Positions 56,930 through 64,000 of a stretch of DNA of 64,000 nucleotides are shown one piece after another (the first letter of the stretch is position 1; each line of letters starts with the position of its first letter). The DNA comes from Hirsutella rhossiliensis (lineage: Eukaryota > Ascomycota > Sordariomycetes > Hypocreales > Ophiocordycipitaceae). The stretch covers positions 5,828,001-5,892,000 of the forward strand of contig NW_025408669.1 of assembly GCF_020360975.1 (NCBI RefSeq), given 5' to 3'. Made by a program: the position numbers and the translations under genes. The notes beneath the pieces are model-generated. The model worked only from the letters and a program-made list of their open reading frames with translations, had not been told where the DNA came from and did no database searches.

Positions 56930-59550
56930 CTCCTCCCTAGCGACTTTCTAACCTAGGATACTAATAAAAAGGGCGCGATAATAATAAGTAAGGTTCTCTT
57001 CTTAAGTATATAAGTAAGTAAATAAACTATCGATAGAACTTTTCTCCTTTACTATAATCCTTTTCCTTTATATCTTTTATTCCTTCCTTTACTTATAAGC
57101 TACTTATTTAGCTCTTTCCTATTTTTACTTATATACTTCCTTCTTTAGATAATTATCTACTACCCCTTATATACGCTCCTAAGTATTCGCGCTTATTATT
57201 CTTAAGGGCGTTAAAGAAATAAAGTAGTTAGCGTCTTTACTAGTTTATAGCTTTAGGTATAGCTAGATTAAATAAGCTATAAAGTCTTATAGGCTAATCG
57301 TTATCGCGTTACTAGTAGTCCTATATAAATATATAGAATTATAGTCGTTAATATCTTAGTAGTAGTTCTAATATATTCCTAGGTTTTTAACTCCTTTAAC
57401 CTAAGAGGGTTTAAAACCTAGTATAAACCTTATAAGGACTATAGCTAAAGAGGCTATTACTATACTTTATTTCTAGGGAGTAATAAGGCGTGCTATAGGC
57501 GTTACTAGAGTCTTTAGCCTTAGGGTAATTAACCGAGCGCCTAGTAATTTTAGAGTCCTAGGGCGAGTTAGTAGTCGGGCTATTTACCTTTTTTCCTTAC
57601 TAGCTCCTTATTAGGTTATTAGCGGGGGTATAGTTATAAGTCTTTTACTCCTCTATACGTTTAAAGGAGTCGTTAATAGCGGGCGAGGAGTAGGCCTAAT
57701 TAGCTATATATTAAAGGGGGAGAATAAAGGCGTCGTTTCTATATAGATAAAGGGACTAGTAAGGGCGCTTAGCTCTTTTATTTATAGGCTCTAAGGTAGG
57801 GATCCTATCTTAAGGTTACTTAAGGAAAGGCTACTTAGTTTAGATAAAGAGCTTAATTTAGTTAACGCTTAAGGTAATAAAGGACTAGGTCTATTCTTAA
57901 TTCCTATTAGCGTAATTAGATAGTTAGGGGTCTTTTTAAGGAGGAGTTTTATAAAGAAACCGCGTATAGCTTAAGCGATTAGGTTAGGTTGCTCTATAAG
58001 GGCAGCTAGTATAGATAGCTCCTTTCTCGCTTTCCTTACTATATAAGCTAGTTCTATATCTCTTTAAAGTAGTAGTCTCTATTTAGTAAGCCTATCTAGG
58101 AGGTTAACTACCTCTAGGACTTCTTAGAGGTCTTATTCTTCTTAGTCTCCTAAGATAATATAGTTATATTAGTAAATCCGCTCGCTCCTAAGAATCCTTA
58201 TAAGAAAGACTCCGCTAAAGGTTATTAGACCTTAATTAAATAGTATCCTTTATAGTTATTTAACCCCGCTATTAAACTACTAGGAAACTCTACCGCCCTA
58301 TAATATCGCTTATATATAATTAAGCTTATTCGCTATAATAGCTTAGATTCTATATATTAGCCTATCGACGTAGCTTTTTATACTTATCCTCTTATTTAGC
58401 TTAAAGAAATACTAGTCTTAGTATAAGATCTTATCTATCTATAGGGCTTCTTACGTTACCCTATACCTTTACTTTAGAATTACTTTAACTTTTAAGTATC
58501 GCTATTTAATTATCTTAAAGTATAGCTTAACTATACCTTTAACTTAGTATTAGATTATTATTAAGGCTAAGTAGCTATATTCCTACCCTTCTTACTAAGC
58601 GGTATAAGGGACTAGCGTATAAGTAAAGTTATAAGGAACTTAAAGGATATAAAGAAACTACTACTATACTTATAAGAACGTATAGAGTCTAGTATATTAT
58701 CCCTCTTTCTAAGTATTAAAAACGACTAGGTTTCCTTCTTTATAGTCTTAGAGGAACGCCCCTTAGTAAAGTCCCCCTTTATTTATACTTACCGAAAAGT
58801 TAATAACTTTAGTCGTATACCTTTATTTATATATAAAGCGACTAAAGTTAAAGGTAGGAGCGGTAAACTTAATTAAATGCTCCTTATTATTTAAGTATTT
58901 ATAGTACTTTTTATATCTATCTTCTATATCTTTAATAGGTTCCCCTTAATAGTTAGTATAAACTAATAGCGGGTAAGGTAAGGGGTATACTATATTCTTA
59001 ATACCTCTTATTAAGATTTTAATTATCGCGCTAAGGCTAAAGCTTATAGCTTATTATTTATCGATAGCTCTATAAAGAAAGTTATATATATCGACGATAT
59101 ACTCTTCTTAGTAGGCCTTATTTCTAGTAAATCTATTTATCTTTTTAACGCTCTTATATATTATCTAAGCGTCTTTAAGGGTAATATCCTACCGCTTAAT
59201 AGGGCCTATTAGTATTAAGTACTAATAATCTTTATAGATATACTAGGGAGGTTACTTTTACCTATAAACGTCTTATTAGTCTTAGTCTATAAACTTTTCC
59301 TTATCTTTAGCGTAGAAGCGCCCTTTACTACCTTTTACTTTAACTTCGCCGTAGTAAGTAGGTAAAATAGAGCTCTTACTCTTAAATAGTAGTGCGCTAA
59401 AGAAGATAGCGGTATTCTTAGGGAGGTTTATAGCTAGGCCTAGGATACTATTTAGGTTCGCTACTATATCTTAGGAAAAGGTAGAGTAAGCGAAAGAGAG
59501 GGAGAAGATAATATTAAATAGTTAGGGTAAGTAGTTCTAAGTTATAATAC
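56930..59550 (-). pseudogene. Unassigned coding-like relic, minus strand
   Basis: The minus strand between about 57950 and 57110 gives a long frame with stops mainly where Gln is likely: IYIETTPLFSPFNIQLI and RLLTRPRTLKLLGARLITLR (57530-57720), and DFIAYLIQLYLKLQTSKDAN further on (57230-57300). A second minus-strand frame of similar quality lies at 58560-59100. Composition retains more CG than the old Gypsies. No family recognised; a retroelement gag or a captured host sequence are both possible. Confidence 0.35.
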
Positions 59551-59622
59551 TAAGAGGCTAAGTATTATATATATATATAAGAGTTATATTAATAGAGGGG
59601 ATCGTTATAAGTAGGGAAGTAT

Positions 59623-59690
59623 ATAGAGTATATATATATATATATATAGAAGGAAGAAGAAAGAAGGAAGAAAGAAGGAAGGTATAGTAA
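59623..59690. repeat. Microsatellite: (TA)n followed by (GAAGGAA)n-like purine run
   Basis: About 20 bases of alternating TA followed by an A/G-only stretch of some 35 bases (59649-59683). It sits at the change between the minus-strand relic and the next coding-like block, and so may mark an element end. Confidence 0.8.
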
Positions 59691-59949
59691 GAGGAATAAA
59701 TAGTTATTAAAGCGCGCGGTTATTAGTTACTTTAGCTAGCCCTTATAGCGGTAAGGTCTTAGGCGTATTTAAGGGTTACGCTTAAATAGCTTCTTTTACT
59801 AGTTATCGATTAGTAAGCTATTTAATCTCCGCCCTTTTCTTTTTTTCTTTACTCTTTTTATTTCTCTTCCTCCTCTTCTCTCTTTTATCTTCTTTATTTC
59901 TTTAGACCGCTACCTTTTATCTTCTCCTTTTATAACTACCTCTTCTTCC

Positions 59950-61130
59950 TTATTATATCTCGTAAGACCGCTAAACTTAAAACTAAAGAGCTACTAGATA
60001 TCGTTAACTTCTCTTTAACTACTCTTCTATAACCTTCCCTTATTACTACTACTCTTTTTACTTAGAATTATCGTACTAAGGTCTTTCCTCTTTATATAGA
60101 GTACTTTTAAGTAACGACTATCTAACTTATTTAATCTCGCTTAGCTCGTTTTAACTATCTTCTTCTATAGATCTATAGTTACTTTAAGACCTAGGTCTAT
60201 AGTAGAAATAATATCGGTTACTAAGGGTTTCTAATTTATATAGAAATTGCTTTTTAGTTATAGGTTCTATTAAAAGCTCTTAATATCGTTAGGATTAAAG
60301 TACGCGGTTACTCTCCTCTCTCTTACTTTCTTAAAAGCACGCTAAGTTAGTATAATTAAATCGTCTTCTATGCCCTTTATTATAAACGTTAGCTAGTAAC
60401 CTATATCCTTATAGAAATCGCTTATCTACGCGGATACTTTTTTTCTTAGCTTAGTTTAAAGCGGTAAAAATACTCTTAAGTAGTCCTAATTACTTTATAT
60501 AGAACTTATAATCCTTACCTTTATTAAGGGTATATTTAAACTTATTAAATTACTATAACTTCCGCTTATAAGTACGTTATATTTCCTTTTTATAAGTATA
60601 TCTCTCTTTTAGGTACTACTAATAGTTCTTACGCTAACTATATTTAGGATTCGATTAAGGCGCTTATTTATAAATAGCGGTACTTCCTTAAATACTATAA
60701 GGCTACTTATAACCTTAATAGATTCGCTAACTATATATATAGTTATAATTTCTATACTAACCTTAAGACTAATAAATTTTATAATAAGTATATTAGTAAT
60801 AAGACCGCCCCTTATCTTCTTTATAATATCCTTAATCCCTTTAGTCTTACTAAGGATTTAAAGGAAGGGGAGGAAATTAACCTTATGCCTATTTTACCTA
60901 AAAAGAGATTATATAAGTTTAACGAGCTCTCTCTTAAGTAATAATTAAATAGTCTTTAAGTTCGCTTTATAGTAGTCTATAATAGGTTTACTAAGAGTAA
61001 GTAGACTCGTTTAATCGCTATCTTTAGCGGTAAAAGTTTTTCTCTTAAGGTTATATATATTTAATCTAGTAAGTTAAAAATATATTAAAATTTATCTTAT
61101 AAGCGCGTTTATTTTCGCTATAGCGGGTCT
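59950..61130 (+). pseudogene. Unidentified coding-like frame, antisense to E4 pol
   Basis: The clearest part is 60612-60938, where one plus-strand frame runs 109 codons with two stops. It includes YISNKTAPYLLYNILNPFSL and KDLKEGEEINLMPILPKKRL, one of the few places where an internal ATG survives. A Lys-rich start (KTAKLKTKELLDIVNFSL) lies at about 59965-60015. Frames change between these parts. It lies beyond the end of E4 integrase and runs opposite to E4 pol, as do the frames in E2 and H3. No domain recognised. Confidence 0.45.
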
Positions 61131-61649
61131 CCCCTTTTGTAATAAAGAATAAACGTCCCTATTTATAAAGTAAAAACTCTTATTCTTAAGGGAGGTAAGT
61201 AGTAAGAATATTCGTTTTCTTACTTTATTATTTAATTATATCTTTATTCGTCTTCTTTAAGGTAGTAAAGGGTAAGTTATTATTAAGGAAGGGTAGGAAA
61301 TATTATCTTTATTTACTTCGGGAGCCTTAGGTAGAAAATTTAAAATAATAAGGTAGTAAGTAAAGCGCTTATAAATATCTTAGCTACTATAGTTATCTTT
61401 TAATTAAATAGTTAAACGGTGCCTTAGTTATTAGTTAGGTTCTAGCGTGCTTCTTATAATAGTTATAGATTTTTATCTTTACTGCCTTTTCCTTCCTAGC
61501 TCCTTTTTACCTCTTCCTTTTCTTATTAAATTAGTATCTTTAAGGCTCCTATATAAAGATCCTTTTTTACTTTACTAAGTTATAGTAGCTAAACCTTAAT
61601 CGTATACCTTAAGCCTTTCTTAAGTATCTATAGTCGCTCTTCTTCCTCT

Positions 61650-64000
61650 TCTTAGCTTTAATCCTTCTAAGGTTTATTAAGGAGTTATTATAACTATAGT
61701 ACTATTTAATCTAAGGCTTCTCTACTTAGTAAGAGTAGTAAATTATCTACTTTATCTATTATTTCTTCCTTCCTCCTCTTATTAATAGTAATCTTATCCT
61801 AGAGTAACTAGTCGTCCTTAGTAGAGTACTACTAACCTTCCTTATCCTTTTTAAACTTCTTTAAATACTCTCTTAGGATTATCTTATTAAGTATAATTTT
61901 ATTTAAAGTCTTAATCTTATACGCCCTAGACTACTCTAAGCGTAATACTACTTAAAAGGGACCGTTCTACCTTATCTAATACTTAGCTTACCTCCTTATA
62001 TTATTTAATCGTTTTATATTAAATAATAAGATAAGGTCTCTAGGTTATATACTTTCTTTCCTTATTATATACTTATTAGCTTTATCCGTTCTCTTTATTA
62101 ATCGATTTTAATATCTTATTACTCTTTTCTTAGCTTCTTCTATATCTTTTTCTTTCCTTTTTAAAACTTATACTTATACTTTAAATAATTCTTCTCTTAT
62201 CTTTACTTTATCTTAGTCGATTAGTCGCTAAGTTAGGTATTTTACTTTAAGAAGAAGTACCGGTTCTTATCTATATAGTAGGTAGAAAGCTAATATTCTA
62301 TAAGACTCTTTAACTACTATTCGGTCTATAAGGATTACTTAGTTAAGGTATTTAATCTACTTACCCTTTTTCTCTACTATTTTTATAAGTACTATTATTA
62401 ACCTTTAGTACCTTTATTCTACTACTATATTCGCCTTTAAATTATATACTAAAGTTTAAATAACTTTAACGCCTATATCCTTTAAAATATACTTAAAGTC
62501 TTTCTTTATTTCGGGCCCTTTATTAATTATAGTATATAGTATTACGCTATACCTATAAATAATAAAGAGTATAAATTTAGTTATAGCTCCCGCGGTAATT
62601 TCTTTAACTAAGGTTACTTTTACTTATCTAATAAGGTCGTCTTATACTTTTATAAGGTATAAATACCTATAATTAGATAGTATATACTAGCTATCGAAGT
62701 AAATCTTACTTATAGGGTAGCTAGGCGCGGTCGCGGTTATAACTTCCTAGGGTCTCTTAGTTATAAAGTATTAGCATTCTTTATAGAAAGAGATTACGCT
62801 ATAAATATCGTTTTAAAAGCTAGCCTACTAATACCTATCCTTTATAAACGTATATATAACTTATTATCCTTTATATCTTATTTATATATAGTATTCTACG
62901 ATAATCTATTTCTATTCTTTTAGGTCGTCTATAACTAGTATAGGTCCCCTTTCTTCCTTCCTAGGGAGTCGCTAAAGCTTTTAATCTTTAATATAGAAAT
63001 TTAAACTCTTTAAACGTAACTTCCTATAGTCTTATTTAAAAAGGCCCTCCGGCCGTTTTAATATTTAAAGGAAGTCTATAATTATCCTTAATTCCTTTAA
63101 GTAGTCCCCTTATAGCTTAGTCCCTTATACTACGTTTAAGTAAAAGTTTATAAACTCTTTAATATTACTTTCTATTTCCCTATTTAATATATTAAAAGGT
63201 CCTTTAGGCTTTCTTAAGAGTCTATCGGCTATACTACTCTTCTTACTTTTAACGTATTATATAGTAAAGTTAAAGAGGAAAATATAGCTTATCTAGTAAG
63301 TTACTATAGCTCTAAGGACGTCTTTAAGGGTACTTTTTAGTTAATTAACTAAGACCTATACGTTAGTTTCTAGGATAAAATATACGCTATATAGGTATAT
63401 TCTTAGTCTCCTAAGCGCACTTAATATAGCCCTATACTCCCTCTTTATTATATTATATTTAGTTTCTACTAGTAACTATATTTAACTTTTAAACTTTATA
63501 GGGCGCCTCTTTCTATTAACGATTTATATTAAGACTGCCCCCTAGCCGAGTAGACTAGTATTATATATTAAAATAATATCTCCTCTTCCTAAGCTAACGT
63601 CGAGGGATACTAGAAAGACTAGATTAGTAATAGCTTCCTTAAGGGCAGCTATTACTTTTATTTATTCGTCTCCTTATTCTTAATAAACTTCTTTCTTTAA
63701 TAGGTCTATAAGGGGTTTTACTAAGATAGTAAACTATTTAATCTAGATTCGATAGTATCCTAAGATACTAAGGAAAGCTTTAATATATATTATATTAAGG
63801 TATCTTATCTATTCCTTAATTTTAATAACTTTAGCTTTTATAAGGCACCTTTTATTTATTCTATAAATATAACTAATAACTTTAGTTACTTACTAATAGA
63901 ATTTCGATTTAGCCCCTATAATCGTATAACTAGAGAGTTTAACGTTAACTAGGACTTTATTAAGGTTAATAAGGTATTTAAAGATAAATCTCCTTACTCT
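61650..64000 (-). mobile_element. Gypsy E4: Ty3/Gypsy element, pol 3' half
   Basis: Minus-strand pol enters from the right edge with the end of RT and continues through RNase H and integrase to about 61650. It is a different family from H, E1 and E2. Its 5' part lies beyond the window. No LTR could be paired; the 3' LTR is probably left of 60 kb. Confidence 0.8.
61700..64000 (-). pseudogene. E4 pol relic (RT end, RNase H, integrase)
   Basis: Minus-strand motifs: AFLSILGYYRI-IK-FTILVKPLIDLLKK (63680-63790, the RT C-terminal FLGxxxYYRxxI segment), RRPIKFKS at about 63487-63515, YNIIKREYRAILSALRRLRIYLY (63400-63470) and VKSKKSSIADRLLR (about 63230-63270, the VxGxxNxxADALSR end of RNase H). The integrase core has TAGAITKFILF (about 62590), INKGPEIKKDFKYIL (62480-62530) and EFYRILAFYLLYR-EPVLLL (62255-62320). 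Several are close to the fungal Gypsy consensus. Stops are RIPed Gln/Trp codons. Confidence 0.85.

Noticed and set aside
59623..59690. Telomere, centromere or replication-origin signal from the TA and purine repeats
   Set aside because: It is a short microsatellite only; no telomeric repeat and no long satellite is present, and nothing else supports such a role.
1..64000. Mitochondrial or plastid origin, suggested by the A+T richness
   Set aside because: The bias is specific to CA/TG loss with CG partly kept, and the content is nuclear LTR retrotransposons, LINEs and Fot1 with target duplications.
1..64000. Stop-codon reassignment (TAG/TAA read as Gln)
   Set aside because: The in-frame stops sit at Gln codons but also at Trp positions, and catalytic residues and starts are destroyed too. 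RIP explains all of this without an altered code.

Overview
This window looks like a transposon graveyard from a filamentous ascomycete (Pezizomycotina) that has undergone repeat-induced point mutation (RIP). CA and TG dinucleotides are almost absent and TA is hugely over-represented; for example, bases 4081-4140 hold 13 TA, no CA and no TG. RIP converts CpA to TpA on either strand, turning CAG/CAA (Gln) and TGG (Trp) codons into stops and ATG into ATA. That is why 64 kb contains no intact gene, although many coding frames can still be read through TAG/TAA codons. I see no cellular gene, tRNA, rRNA or CRISPR array. Every identified component is a relic of a mobile element.

Layout. 1-3922: 3' part of a Ty1/copia element (copia A, + strand), inserted into a Ty3/Gypsy element (E1, 3923-7383, - strand) that itself sits in an older Gypsy element (H1, - strand). 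H1 continues to 26448 and is further interrupted by a complete 7.0-kb Gypsy element (E2, 9154-16161), a complete Fot1/pogo DNA transposon (16801-18651) and a complete copia element (copia 2, 20142-26426, - strand). 26449-29648: a second, truncated H-family Gypsy (H2). 29649-31903: 5' end of an old copia (copia 3). 31904-32866: unassigned. 32867-37665: tandem H-family LTRs and a third H Gypsy (H3) with chromodomain, integrase and an additional antisense reading frame. 37710-45207: an old copia (copia 5) carrying a complete, younger copia of the same family (copia 4, 38104-44351, + strand).

45208-55490: two Tad1-like LINE copies in inverted orientation around a fragment of Gypsy H. They carry two copies of a 693-bp element with a 9-bp target duplication, a solo LTR of E1 and a 0.37-kb MITE-like repeat. 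55491-61600 is mostly unassigned, with coding-like frames. 61650-64000 is the integrase, RNase H and RT end of another Gypsy family (E4, - strand).

The elements form layers of different age. Copia A, 2 and 4 keep many CpG sites, whereas copia 3, copia 5 and E1 have also lost much of their CpG, mostly to TpA. The least mutated stretches are Fot1, the 693-bp element and the antisense frame of H3. Orientation, target duplications and LTR pairs were read directly from the sequence. Family names rest on recognisable protein motifs; no database search was possible. The most interesting points are reading frames on the strand opposite to pol, between pol and the 3' LTR, in up to three Gypsy families; a copia primer-binding site that fits the anticodon region of initiator tRNA-Met; and evidence that CpG is a second-tier mutation target.
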